Below, one piece after another: positions 41,406 through 50,667 of a stretch of DNA of 59,554 nt. The notes under the pieces were generated by a model that was not told where the DNA came from, did no database searches, and saw nothing but the letters and a program-made list of their open reading frames with translations. The position numbers were made by a program, and so were the translations under genes. The number at the start of each line of letters is the position of its first letter. Within the stretch, counting starts at the first letter, position 1. The DNA comes from TCS55 sp964343505 (GTDB lineage Bacteria; Fidelibacterota; Marinisomatia; Marinisomatales; TCS55), in NCBI GenBank assembly GCA_964343505.1, contig CAYFJU010000007.1, positions 1 to 59,554 on the forward strand, in the 5' to 3' direction.

Positions 41406-44363
41406 GTGAGGTCAAGTTTGATTCTTCGTTTCATTTTATTGATGTCATTTGGTTTCGCTCAGGTGAATTATAACCACCCTGAACTGGATTGGCAGACCAT
41501 TGAGACCGATCATTTTCGGATTCACTTTTATAGTGAGACTGAACAGTCCGCTCGAGAGGGCGCCTACGTGGCGGAACGTATTTATCCATTCGTGACCGAT
41601 CTATATCAGTACGAGCCTTTCGATAAGACTGATATTGTATTCACCGATGTGGATGATATTTCCAACGGCGCCGCTTATTTCTACGATAATAAGATCATTA
41701 TTTGGACGAGTCCCCTGGACTTCGAACTGCGCGGTTCCCATCGCTGGCTGCAGAATGTAATCACCCACGAATTTACCCATATTGTATCCATTCAGCGGGC
41801 GCAGAAATTTGGTAAGTCAATTCCCGGTGGGTATGTTCAGTGGATTGGCTATGAAAAAGAAAAACGCCCGGATGTCTTATATGGATACCCCAACACGCTG
41901 GTCAGTTATCCCCTTCCAGGAACGGCAGTACCGCCATGGCTGGCTGAGGGGGCGGCCCAGTATATGTATCCCGGGGCGGATTGGGATAATTGGGATTCAG
42001 TCCGGGATATGATTCTGCGGGACCGTATCTTAAATGGAAATATGCTCAGTTGGCGGGAGATGAATACCTTCGGCAAAAGCGGGGTTGGTAACGAATCGGT
42101 CTATAACGCCGGTTTTGCCTTGTCGCGGTATTTGGCCGTGAAATACGGCCCCGAATCCTTGGGAAAGATTATGGCCTCCCTGAGTAAACCGATGAATTAT
42201 TCCATCAATAAAGGCATCAGGGATGCGACTGGTAAGGATGGCACAGGGAAAAGCGGAACAGAAGTTTATAGCGATTTTGTTAATGTTTTGAATGCGCGAT
42301 ACAACACTTTAACGCAGTCGGTTTTGGATAATGAGGTGAAAGGAGATATTATTCTGAACGATGGTACGGCGAACTTATTTCCCACCTGGAATGAAAAGGG
42401 AACCCAGATCGCCTATTTATCGAACCAGGATCATGATTATTTCGGCAGTACGGATTTATTTATTCATGATTTAAAGGATGGATCATCCGAAAAAATTGCA
42501 AAAGGGGTCTATTCTAAACCGGCCTGGAACGGGGATGGGATCTATTATTCGAAGAAGGCCAAAACACCGAATAAGGTTGGCTCCAAGTATTATGATCTTT
42601 ATGAATACAATTTTTCAGCGAAAAAAGAATTTCGGATCACTAAGGATGCGCGCGCTTTTTCACCTGTCTTCAGTGCAAGAGACAGTGCCTTGTTTTATTT
42701 GGCCACAAAGGATGGGACCCAAAATATTTTTAAGATCGATCTCAATACAAAATCAACCGAACAATTGACCAACTTTTCTGACCGGGAAATCATCAGTGGA
42801 CTCAACTATGATTCGGCGACTGATCGTTTGATCTATGACGTGACAACCCACCATTTTAAGGATATTCATTTTTTAAGTCTTTTAGACAGCACCGTCGGCA
42901 GCATCACAAGCAATGAATTGTGGGATGAGCGCCAGGTTGATTTCGCGTCTGAAGAAATGGTTTACAGCGATGACCGTTCCGGGATTTTCAATTTGTACTA
43001 TATTGGAAAAAATAAACAAGGCTATTTGACCAATGTCCCCGGTGGCGCCTTCATGGCGGATATTCATGAAAGTGGAAAAATCGCCTATACCTTGTATGAG
43101 AACGGCCAATATAAAATTGCTATCCTGGATACTTTAATGATCATGGGTGACACCCACGTGGGATATACACCTTTGTATTTTCAGCGGAACAGAGAATTGT
43201 CGTCCCCCATCACGGAAACGGTTCAATCTGAACCTCAAAAATATAAAGACCATTTTCCGCCTATGTTTACCATGCCCCGCGTCACGATGGATTATGGCAC
43301 ATTCAAGCCTGGAATCTATTTTTATTCCTCGGAAATATTGGAAAAAGTTGCTGTCACCGGTGGCGCTTCGGTGAATCGATCGAGAGACCTGGATCTCTTT
43401 TTCCTGTTCGAGTATAAACATCTTTATCCGACCATGTTTTTAGAAATGTTTTACCTCACCCGGAACACAGAAGAACGCACCGCCTATTCCGTCTATAAAT
43501 TAGATAATAATCTCAAATTCAGGTTGATTGAATTTCGCGGAGGGATGCGGATTCCCTTTTATGGCTCCAATTTCGAATTATATGGCAATTGGTCCCAATA
43601 CCGTGCTTCAATTAAAGAACAGGTGGTAGGCAAGCCTCAGCTTCAATCGGGGATTGGGTATGACTATTTCCGCGGGAATAAGGCCGGATTGAATTGGTCA
43701 TTGAAACAATTTAAACGGCGGATCGATCAGAATATTAATCCGGTGGGTTTTGAATTGAATTTGCATGTGGCGAAAGAATGGAATCAATTTATCGATGGAT
43801 TGGATCTGTCTGAATCAGGGACATTGGTTTCGAAATTTAATAATCATAACCTTGTTCGGACAGAAATCAGCGGTAAATATTTATGGGAAATCCCCAAAAC
43901 CAACCGATGGACGATATCTGTTGGTGGGCAGGCGGGGTGGATTTCCAATGCGTCCGCTGATTCGTTTTTCCATTTTTTTGCCGGAGGAATGCCCGGGTTG
44001 AAGGGGTATCCCTTTTACAGTATTGAAGGTACCAATATGACTATCGGCGAAATGGGGTTGCGCATACCATTATTCAGAGAAAAACATATACCGTTTGGGT
44101 TGTTCACACTGCAGCATAGTACAATTGGATTAATCTATCAAACCGGGGACGCATGGAATCGAAAATTCTCTGTTTTAAGTTTGAAACAATCAGCTGGGGT
44201 GGAACTGCGGCTCCAGGGATATTCGTTCTATAATTACCCCACAGCCATTGGATTAGAATACCATCGTGGTTTAGACACCTTCAAAATGGATATCGGTGAT
44301 GGGAAACCTATCATTTACGGCCAGGAAAACCGGTTTTACTTCACCGTATTATTCGGATTTTGA
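41406..44363 (+). CDS. Secreted peptidase MA family metallopeptidase with propeller and C-terminal barrel
   Basis: A 985-residue exported protein (signal LILRFILLMSFGFAQ). The peptidase MA (gluzincin) site is intact: HEFTH at residues 121-125 and a downstream PPWLAEGAAQYM in which Glu181 is the likely third zinc ligand. Residues about 310-590 contain TolB/WD40-like repeats (FPTWNEKGTQIAYLSNQD, SKPAWNGDGIYYSKKA, SPVFSARDSALFYLATKDG). The last roughly 300 residues have beta-barrel-like strands ending in YFTVLFGF, suggesting surface or outer-membrane anchoring. This architecture recurs in FCB genomes. It starts at a GTG just after a palindromic repeat; a TTG 12 bases further in is an alternative. 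Confidence 0.78.
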   Translation: MRSSLILRFILLMSFGFAQVNYNHPELDWQTIETDHFRIHFYSETEQSAREGAYVAERIYPFVTDLYQYEPFDKTDIVFTDVDDISNGAAYFYDNKIIIWTSPLDFELRGSHRWLQNVITHEFTHIVSIQRAQKFGKSIPGGYVQWIGYEKEKRPDVLYGYPNTLVSYPLPGTAVPPWLAEGAAQYMYPGADWDNWDSVRDMILRDRILNGNMLSWREMNTFGKSGVGNESVYNAGFALSRYLAVKYGPESLGKIMASLSKPMNYSINKGIRDATGKDGTGKSGTEVYSDFVNVLNARYNTLTQSVLDNEVKGDIILNDGTANLFPTWNEKGTQIAYLSNQDHDYFGSTDLFIHDLKDGSSEKIAKGVYSKPAWNGDGIYYSKKAKTPNKVGSKYYDLYEYNFSAKKEFRITKDARAFSPVFSARDSALFYLATKDGTQNIFKIDLNTKSTEQLTNFSDREIISGLNYDSATDRLIYDVTTHHFKDIHFLSLLDSTVGSITSNELWDERQVDFASEEMVYSDDRSGIFNLYYIGKNKQGYLTNVPGGAFMADIHESGKIAYTLYENGQYKIAILDTLMIMGDTHVGYTPLYFQRNRELSSPITETVQSEPQKYKDHFPPMFTMPRVTMDYGTFKPGIYFYSSEILEKVAVTGGASVNRSRDLDLFFLFEYKHLYPTMFLEMFYLTRNTEERTAYSVYKLDNNLKFRLIEFRGGMRIPFYGSNFELYGNWSQYRASIKEQVVGKPQLQSGIGYDYFRGNKAGLNWSLKQFKRRIDQNINPVGFELNLHVAKEWNQFIDGLDLSESGTLVSKFNNHNLVRTEISGKYLWEIPKTNRWTISVGGQAGWISNASADSFFHFFAGGMPGLKGYPFYSIEGTNMTIGEMGLRIPLFREKHIPFGLFTLQHSTIGLIYQTGDAWNRKFSVLSLKQSAGVELRLQGYSFYNYPTAIGLEYHRGLDTFKMDIGDGKPIIYGQENRFYFTVLFGF

Positions 44364-44364
44364 T

Positions 44365-45192
44365 ATGAAACGATTTATACCGTTCACATTATTTCTGACA
44401 ATTGGGTTTGCCCAATTTAATCCATATGATATTTCAAACTATCCTATCCAACAGGATTCGGTCGGTATCCCCGCACCGGCCAAAGCCATGTTCAAATCAT
44501 TTTTGATTCCGGGCTGGGGACAGGTTCAGAATGAAGATCCCTGGTGGAAACCGGTATTGTATGCCGGCGTGGAAACAGTCGGCTTGATCTCCTCAATCAA
44601 TTATGGATGGCGAGCGGAAGATATTCGTCGTGATTTTGAGGCCTATGGCGATGATCACTGGGCATTGGATCGATGGTACTCCAATACACAAAAAATATTT
44701 CCTGACCGCTGGCGGGAGATCATCATGGGCACCCATAAGCTCGGATTAAAAATCGGTAGTAATTATTATCATACGGATCAATTAGCTGAACTGGTAAATC
44801 AATATTCTTGGTCAGAGATTGCCGTGATTCGTAATCGTGATTTTTATGAGAATATCGGCAAGTATGATCAATTTGTCGGTGGTTGGGATGATGATTATGA
44901 TGACCCCTTTGATTCGGTGGGAAATTGGTTTACCGTTAAGAAAGGCAATGTGGAATCCATTATTTTGACCAAGCGCAAAGACAATTATCGCAATCTTCGC
45001 CATCAGAGCAATTTATTGAAACATTATTCCCGCTATGCCGTAACGGTTGTGATGTTAAACCACCTCACCAGTGGATTGGAAGCGGCGTGGACGGCCAATC
45101 GGAAAGCCAAAAATCTCCCTGAATTTAGCCTGAATTTCAATCCCTTAAATAAGTGGGGAGTTGGGGGTGTACGAATCACCTATACGTGGTAA
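44365..45192 (+). CDS. DUF5683-like membrane/envelope protein
   Basis: A 275-residue protein from the ATG at 44365, with a signal peptide (FIPFTLFLTIGFAQ). Its FKSFLIPGWGQVQNEDPWWKPVLYAGVETVGLIS segment (PGWGQ, about residues 46-79) is typical of DUF5683-type proteins of FCB bacteria. The rest is tyrosine-, tryptophan- and aspartate-rich, ending in WGVGGVRITYTW, which resembles an outer-membrane strand. The ATG lies just after the stop of the peptidase gene, so translation is probably coupled. BamD follows. The function is unknown, but the context suggests outer-membrane assembly. Confidence 0.6.
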   Translation: MKRFIPFTLFLTIGFAQFNPYDISNYPIQQDSVGIPAPAKAMFKSFLIPGWGQVQNEDPWWKPVLYAGVETVGLISSINYGWRAEDIRRDFEAYGDDHWALDRWYSNTQKIFPDRWREIIMGTHKLGLKIGSNYYHTDQLAELVNQYSWSEIAVIRNRDFYENIGKYDQFVGGWDDDYDDPFDSVGNWFTVKKGNVESIILTKRKDNYRNLRHQSNLLKHYSRYAVTVVMLNHLTSGLEAAWTANRKAKNLPEFSLNFNPLNKWGVGGVRITYTW

Positions 45193-45229
45193 ATTCTCCG
45201 CTCAAAAATTGAAAGAAAGAACCCATTTA

Positions 45230-45994
45230 ATGCGTATAGCAGCAGCTATTTTATTGTGTACGGCAATGTTCATACCGGGATGTGCCGGAAATAAACCCAT
45301 TGGGGATATCGATTATGATGCAGAATTTGAAAAAGGGAAGACTGCATTAAATAAAAAGAAATATTCAAAAGCCCAGGAGAAGTTTAATATAGTGGTTATT
45401 GGCGCATCCCATACTGAGTTAGGGGATGACGCGCTGTATTATCTTGGTGAATCACACTATTATGCCAAGGATTATTTATTGGCCATCGCTGAATATGATC
45501 GTCTGATTCGCAGGATGCCTTTTAGTCCCTACGTGGAACGGGCCCGGTATCGCATCTGTCAGTCATACGTTACCCTGTCGCCTAAATTTTTCCGGGACCA
45601 GACTTTTACGGAAAAAGCGCTGAAAAAGCTTCAGGAATTCATCGATGACTATCCGAACTCGGAGCATGGCCAGGATGCTCAGGCTGATATTAAAGATTTG
45701 AGAAATAAGCTGTCTCATAAGTCATATGATTCAGGTATACTTTACATGAAGATGGAAGAGTATAAAGCAGCACTGCTGGCCTTTAAGCAGGTTTCAGACC
45801 TATATTACGATACGGACTATATCGATCAGGCCCATTTGAAAATAATTGAATGCTATATCCACCGTGGTGAAATGGATGAGGCCCGCAGTCATTTTGATTC
45901 AAAGCGCAAAAATATTGAAAGATTAGACATGGCAGAACTGGTAGAAGAATGGTTCGAACAAGGACGCGTATTTACACGGATTGAGGTTAAATGA
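45230..45994 (+). CDS. bamD: Outer-membrane assembly lipoprotein BamD
   Basis: A 254-residue lipoprotein from the ATG at 45230, with lipobox FIPGCAG. The mature part is five TPR-like repeats in BamD order. FEKGKTALNKKKYSKAQEKFNIVV comes first, then DDALYYLGESHYYAKDYLLAIAEYDRLIRRMP and PYVERARYRICQSYVTLSP. LQEFIDDYPNSEHGQDAQADI is followed by further repeats. BamD is the essential partner of BamA in inserting outer-membrane proteins. It overlaps nadD by four bases. The envelope genes upstream fit its role. Confidence 0.88.
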   Translation: MRIAAAILLCTAMFIPGCAGNKPIGDIDYDAEFEKGKTALNKKKYSKAQEKFNIVVIGASHTELGDDALYYLGESHYYAKDYLLAIAEYDRLIRRMPFSPYVERARYRICQSYVTLSPKFFRDQTFTEKALKKLQEFIDDYPNSEHGQDAQADIKDLRNKLSHKSYDSGILYMKMEEYKAALLAFKQVSDLYYDTDYIDQAHLKIIECYIHRGEMDEARSHFDSKRKNIERLDMAELVEEWFEQGRVFTRIEVK

Positions 45995-46572
45995 AAACCT
46001 GTCTATTTGGCGGTACTTTTGACCCCCCTCATTTTGGCCATTTAATCGTTGCTCAAACGATTTTTGAGGCAGAACATTTTGATCAAATTGTTTTTGTCCC
46101 CGCGCATATACCACCGCATAAAACAGAGCGCAAAATATCATCGGTAGAACTCCGTCTTGAAATGCTCAAGATAGCTACCAAAGATAACCCCAATTTTGAA
46201 ATATCAGACATTGAGATCAAGCGCGGCGGCATATCATATTCCCTGGACACGATTCGGGCCTATAAGGAACAAACTGGTTTAACTCGAAAAGATTTATATT
46301 ATTTAATCGGCAGTGATTCGCTGAAACAATTTCATACCTGGCAGAACCCAGAAGCCATTTTAGAAGAATGCCAATTAATTGTAGCAATCCGTCCGGGGTT
46401 TCGCCCCAGTGATATTCCCAACTGGATTTTGGCGAAAGTTCAATTTGCCAATATTCCCCGAATCGAAATTTCATCCACACAGATCCGCAGAAGATGGGTG
46501 GAAGATAAAACAATCCGATATATGGTGACGCAGCCGGTTTGGGAATTTATTAACGAACATAACTTGTATTAA
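45991..46572 (+). CDS. nadD: Nicotinate-nucleotide adenylyltransferase
   Basis: A 193-residue nucleotidyltransferase that makes deamido-NAD from nicotinate mononucleotide and ATP. The N-terminal FGGTFDPPHFGHL gives the HxGH-type ATP site. YYLIGSDSLKQFHTW is the NadD-specific middle motif. The C-terminal ISSTQIRRR is the ISSTxIR signature. It overlaps the bamD stop by four bases (ATGA). Length and motifs are typical. Confidence 0.93.
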   Translation: MKTCLFGGTFDPPHFGHLIVAQTIFEAEHFDQIVFVPAHIPPHKTERKISSVELRLEMLKIATKDNPNFEISDIEIKRGGISYSLDTIRAYKEQTGLTRKDLYYLIGSDSLKQFHTWQNPEAILEECQLIVAIRPGFRPSDIPNWILAKVQFANIPRIEISSTQIRRRWVEDKTIRYMVTQPVWEFINEHNLY

Positions 46573-46576
46573 TTCA

Positions 46577-47497
46577 ATGCTGATGAGCCTTTTATTTTTG
46601 GCTGCCGGTTCAGCAATGCTGTACTATGGTGCCGAGTGGATTGTAAAAGGCGCCGCCAGTATCGCCAAGCAGTTGGGTATTCCCACTTTAGTGATCGGCT
46701 TGACAGTGGTTGCTTTTGGTACATCCCTGCCGGAATTAGTGGTCAGTATCATCGCCGCCATGGAAGGCAGTTCTGCCATAGCCGTGGGCAATGTTGTGGG
46801 GTCGAATATTGCCAATGTAGGTTTGGTGCTGGGGCTCAGCGCGCTCATATTCCCTATTTCTGTGAATTACGGCCATTTAAAGCGCGATCTCTTTATCTAC
46901 CTCGGTGTCTGCGCCTTATTCATTCTATTTGCATTTGACGGCCGTTTAAGCCGCTTTGAGGGGATCGTCTTATTCACCAGCCTCATATTTTATATCCTCA
47001 TGTGCATCAAGAATCCGAATGGTGATGAGCCCGAAACTGCAGCAGGCTTTGATGGTTCAACAGGAAAAATGGTGGCCTATATCCTTGCGGGGATCGTTCT
47101 GCTGGCTTTCGGTGCGGACCTGTTTGTGGATGGCGCAATTTTCCTGGCGCGTTTTTTAGGTGTACCTGAAGTAGTGATCGGAATGAGTGTGGTTGCCTTC
47201 GGAACTTCCTTACCTGAATTGGCCACTTCGGCCATGGCTGCTTTTCGCCGGGAAAGTGCAATTTCTGTGGGCAATATTGTGGGCTCGAATATTTTTAATA
47301 TTTTATCTGTCCTGGGGTTGGCATCAATAATTAAACCGCTGGATTCGCCCACAGCGATCATGGGTTTAGAAGTCCCTTTTATGATCGCCTATGGGATTGC
47401 CATGATCCTGGCTGCGAAAATTCAGCAACCCATTCATCGATCCGTATCTGTACTATTATTTGCGGGCTATTTTGTTTTTCTTTATCTCCTGTTTTAA
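46577..47497 (+). CDS. Calcium/sodium antiporter (CaCA family, YrbG-like)
   Basis: A 306-residue inner-membrane exchanger with about ten helices and the two inverted alpha repeats of the family. GTSLPELVVSIIAAMEG...GNVVGSNIANVGL is in the first half (about 49-81), and GTSLPELATSAMAAFRRESAISVGNIVGSNIFNIL is in the second (about 212-246). The Glu of each repeat binds the ion. It exports calcium using sodium or protons. It starts five bases after nadD but has no evident functional link to it. Confidence 0.9.
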   Translation: MLMSLLFLAAGSAMLYYGAEWIVKGAASIAKQLGIPTLVIGLTVVAFGTSLPELVVSIIAAMEGSSAIAVGNVVGSNIANVGLVLGLSALIFPISVNYGHLKRDLFIYLGVCALFILFAFDGRLSRFEGIVLFTSLIFYILMCIKNPNGDEPETAAGFDGSTGKMVAYILAGIVLLAFGADLFVDGAIFLARFLGVPEVVIGMSVVAFGTSLPELATSAMAAFRRESAISVGNIVGSNIFNILSVLGLASIIKPLDSPTAIMGLEVPFMIAYGIAMILAAKIQQPIHRSVSVLLFAGYFVFLYLLF

Positions 47498-47526
47498 CCT
47501 CGATTGAAACAGATTAGATTAATCCC

Positions 47527-48180
47527 ATGATTCGGCTTGATAACGTTTCCTATTCCTACGCTAAGGGCGGCGGTGTATCCAATGTGAATTTGAGTATCGG
47601 TGATGATGAATATGCTTTTGTCATCGGACCGACCGGTTCTGGGAAGACCACACTCCTGCGGCTCGTCTACATGGATTTGATTCCCCAAGTGGGAAAAGTG
47701 GTCGTGGACCAATTTAATTCTGAAAAAATTAAACCACGAAAAATCCCCTATCTGCGCAGAAAAATTGGCATGGTGTTCCAGGAGTATCATTTGTTGAATG
47801 ACCGCAATTTGTTTGAAAATATTGCATTACCTTTACATGTCATCGGGTGCGCCCAGGATGAAATTGTCGATCGCGTGACAGAATCCATTGAAGAAGTGGG
47901 TTTAGAAGGTAAAGAAAATAATTTTCCGGAAGAATTATCCGGCGGCGAACAGCAGCGGGCCTGTTTAGCCCGTGCCCTTGTAAAAGATCCGGATATTATT
48001 TTAGCGGACGAACCCACCGGAAACCTGGACCCTGTCACTTCATTCGAATTGATTAAATTATTGGAAGAAATTAATCGGGAAGGCACTGCCATTCTGATGG
48101 CCTCCCATAACTATAATTTGATCAAAGGGAGAGGACATCGTATCATCGAAATTCAGAATGGGAGTGTAAGGCAATCCTGA
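47527..48180 (+). CDS. ftsE: Cell division ATP-binding protein FtsE
   Basis: A 217-residue ABC ATPase with all motifs intact: Walker A GPTGSGKTT (about 35-43), Q-loop VFQEYHLLND, signature LSGGEQQRACLARAL (about 139-153), Walker B IILADEPTGNLD and H-switch ILMASHNYNL. The order and the EEVGLEGKENNFPEELSGG spacing match FtsE rather than LolD. It pairs with FtsX (one-base overlap) to control periplasmic peptidoglycan hydrolases at the septum. Confidence 0.9.
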   Translation: MIRLDNVSYSYAKGGGVSNVNLSIGDDEYAFVIGPTGSGKTTLLRLVYMDLIPQVGKVVVDQFNSEKIKPRKIPYLRRKIGMVFQEYHLLNDRNLFENIALPLHVIGCAQDEIVDRVTESIEEVGLEGKENNFPEELSGGEQQRACLARALVKDPDIILADEPTGNLDPVTSFELIKLLEEINREGTAILMASHNYNLIKGRGHRIIEIQNGSVRQS

Positions 48181-49049
48181 TGGATAAAATGATGTTCCTA
48201 CTTTCCGAGGGTATGAAAAACCTCTGGCGGCATAAGCTCACTGCTTTTACGGCTGTTTTTTCCGCATTTTTAACATTGGCCGTTGCGGGCTCCTTGATCA
48301 TTGTGAGTCAAAACACAAATAAAGTCATCGAGTACCTGCGGGGTAAATATAAGATTGAAGTATTTTTTAAGGATAGTGTGGCTGACGAACGAGTGGTGGA
48401 ATTGGTGAAGGAATTCAAAAAAATTAATGGTGTTCGTTCCACCACTTTAATTACCAAATCAGATGCAGAAAAAATTTTCAAATCCCAATTTGGAGAGAAT
48501 ATATTAGATCTGGTCGGATATAATCCTTTACCCGCCAGTTGTGTGGTGAATGTGGCCCGGTCTCAGGCGTCTCCGCTGAACGTGAATCCGATTATTGAAC
48601 GAATTAAAAGTTTTCCTGAAATTGATGAGGTCAGTTACCAAGGGAGACTGATTTCCAGAATAGAATCGTATTACCAAAAATTTGTCCAAGGGATGGGTGC
48701 CGTCCTTATCCTTGTTCTGATTATTTCTGTATTTATCATTTCCAATACAGTTCGTTTAACGATATATGCGAAAAAAGAATTAATTCAAGCACTTCAGCTA
48801 ATTGGTGCAACGCGAGCATTCGTAAAGGCACCTTTTATCATTGAAGGGGTATTCCATGGTTTATTGGGTGCCTTGCTCGCCTCCGGTTTACTTATCGTCG
48901 GGCTGGAACTCGGTTCTGGCGTTATATTCTCCGTTACTAAATTGAAAATTCAATACGATCCGCTTATATTAACCGGAATTTTATTATCAATCGGCGTGGT
49001 GATAAGTTTTTTGGGGAGCAGCAGGGCTATCTCGAGATTTTTGAGATAG
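48180..49049 (+). CDS. ftsX: Cell division protein FtsX
   Basis: A 289-residue permease-like protein with four transmembrane helices: one at about 22-44, then three at about 172-193, 222-246 and 264-284. The first helix is followed by a periplasmic loop domain (IEVFFKDSVADERVVELVKEFKKINGV). The segment KKELIQALQLIGATRAFVKAPFIIEGVFHGLLGA is the FtsX cytoplasmic coupling signature. It transmits FtsE ATP hydrolysis to periplasmic amidase activators. It is coupled to ftsE by overlap. Confidence 0.9.
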   Translation: MDKMMFLLSEGMKNLWRHKLTAFTAVFSAFLTLAVAGSLIIVSQNTNKVIEYLRGKYKIEVFFKDSVADERVVELVKEFKKINGVRSTTLITKSDAEKIFKSQFGENILDLVGYNPLPASCVVNVARSQASPLNVNPIIERIKSFPEIDEVSYQGRLISRIESYYQKFVQGMGAVLILVLIISVFIISNTVRLTIYAKKELIQALQLIGATRAFVKAPFIIEGVFHGLLGALLASGLLIVGLELGSGVIFSVTKLKIQYDPLILTGILLSIGVVISFLGSSRAISRFLR

Positions 49050-49106
49050 AATACCCTTGATTCCTTCCTTGACTGATGGAAATTAAACCATCTAATTTTC
49101 CGCGTT

Positions 49107-50138
49107 ATGACAACCAGTAAAATCCCAAATTTGACCGACCGGGAAGCCAAAATCCTTTCTGCAGTGGTAGAGGGGTATATTGAATCCGGCACACCTGTTT
49201 CTTCAGGATATCTTAAGAAGTGTTATGGCATGAATGTATCCCCGGCGACCATTCGAAATGTGATGGCTTCTCTTGAGCAAAAGGGCTTTTTAACCCATTT
49301 CCATACATCCGGGGGGCGTGTACCAACGGATGTTGGGTATCGCTTTTATGTCAATGCTATACCGGAATTCCGGTCATTGGATGATCCTTTATCAGAAAAT
49401 ATTGAACAAGAACTGCTGACCATTTCAACTAATGTGGACGAATTGCTGGACGCTACAGCCTTTATGCTGGCCAAGGTGAGTCGTATGTTTGGGGTGGTGT
49501 TGATCTCAGGATACCAAAAAAGTATCCTAACCGATATTGAACTGGTTTCACTAAAAGGAGATCGTGTGATGCTCGTTTTGGCGATGGACACCGGTTTAGT
49601 GAAATCCATCGTGCTCAATTTGGATGTAGATATCAAACCAACATTTATTCAAAAAATCACGCAAGTCCTGAAGGATCGATTGGTTGGTTGTTCCCTAAAA
49701 GAGATCCATGATACGATTAAAGTGCGTTTAATTGACTCGGAAATGTATTCCCATGAACTGGTCCAGGTATTGATTAATGATTGTTCAAAATATTTTCGTA
49801 TAGAGCAGAATAAATCAATATATACTTCTTCAGCTGATGTATTACTTGAACAGCCTGAATTTCAGGATTTATCCATTTTCCAACGCCTGCTTCCCGCTTT
49901 GGAAAAAACATATTTAAACCAACATTTTAAAGAAAATTTTAGCAGTCATTCAGCCCCAACCTTAATTGGAAAGGAAAATAAAGATAAACTCCTGAATGAT
50001 TGTTCAATCATGACAACCCAGTTTGACAACGGACTGATTCATGGAAGAATAGGGGTGCTGGGACCTAAACGAATTCCTTATCAGTCTGTCCAATCTATTT
50101 TAGAAAAATTCGCGGAGATTATACACAGTGCCCTCTAA
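49107..50138 (+). CDS. hrcA: Heat-inducible transcription repressor HrcA
   Basis: A 343-residue repressor of class I heat-shock genes. The N-terminal winged helix (about 8-80; LSAVVEGYIESGTPVSSGYL and SPATIRNVMASLEQKGFLTHFHTSGGRVPTDVGYRFYV) is diagnostic. The GAF-like middle and C-terminal IGVLGPKRIPYQSVQSILEKFAEII complete the family. HrcA normally binds the CIRCE inverted repeat, but I find no CIRCE-like sequence before this gene. It heads hrcA-grpE-dnaJ and overlaps grpE by 11 bases. A short imperfect inverted repeat (gatgg...ccatc, 49075-49092) lies just upstream. Confidence 0.92.
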   Translation: MTTSKIPNLTDREAKILSAVVEGYIESGTPVSSGYLKKCYGMNVSPATIRNVMASLEQKGFLTHFHTSGGRVPTDVGYRFYVNAIPEFRSLDDPLSENIEQELLTISTNVDELLDATAFMLAKVSRMFGVVLISGYQKSILTDIELVSLKGDRVMLVLAMDTGLVKSIVLNLDVDIKPTFIQKITQVLKDRLVGCSLKEIHDTIKVRLIDSEMYSHELVQVLINDCSKYFRIEQNKSIYTSSADVLLEQPEFQDLSIFQRLLPALEKTYLNQHFKENFSSHSAPTLIGKENKDKLLNDCSIMTTQFDNGLIHGRIGVLGPKRIPYQSVQSILEKFAEIIHSAL

Positions 50139-50667
50139 AGCAAAAACAGTGAAAAAAGAGCCCCAAAAGAAAGCGCCTAAAAAGTCACCTACGACCAAGC
50201 TTAAAGAACAAATCGAATCACTAAAGGCTGATCTTGAAGCCCAAAGTGACAAACATTTAAGATTGAAAGCTGAATTCGACAATTATCGTCGGCGCAAAGA
50301 AAAAGAAACCATCCATTTGTTAAAGTATGATGGTGAATCGGTGATTAAACGATTCTTATCCGTATTGGATGATTTAGACCGTTTAGCTAAAGCGTCGGAA
50401 GAAAATGGCAATTCAAACCCTGAAAAAATCAAAGAAGGAATTGATCTCATTTTAAATAAGATTAATAAACGTTTTGAAGAGTTCGAAGTGGTTCCTTTTA
50501 CCGAGCCGGGTGATACCGTTGATCCAGAACTTCATGATGCATTGATGATGCGGTTTGAAGAAGGAAAAAATGAAAATGAAATCCTGGAAGTGTTTGAAAA
50601 AGGCTATCGCTATAAAGACCGTGTGATTCGCCATGCCAAAGTTGTTGTAAACCAGACGCCCTCATGA
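50128..50667 (+). CDS. grpE: Nucleotide exchange factor GrpE
   Basis: A 179-residue DnaK co-chaperone. It has a long N-terminal coiled coil (KLKEQIESLKADLEAQSDKHLRLKAEFDNYRRRKEKE, about 24-60). The C-terminal beta domain carries PGDTVDPELHDALM, EILEVFEKGYRYKDRVIRHAKVVV, the GrpE signature. The lysine-rich start (KAKTVKKEPQKKAPKK) is a flexible tail. It releases ADP from DnaK. GTG start within the hrcA end; the stop overlaps dnaJ by four bases. Confidence 0.93.
   Translation: MPSKAKTVKKEPQKKAPKKSPTTKLKEQIESLKADLEAQSDKHLRLKAEFDNYRRRKEKETIHLLKYDGESVIKRFLSVLDDLDRLAKASEENGNSNPEKIKEGIDLILNKINKRFEEFEVVPFTEPGDTVDPELHDALMMRFEEGKNENEILEVFEKGYRYKDRVIRHAKVVVNQTPS

Noticed and set aside
41224..41409. A 61-codon open frame between the M6-like and peptidase MA genes
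   Set aside because: Its sequence is the palindromic repeat and shows no protein-like pattern, signal or family match.
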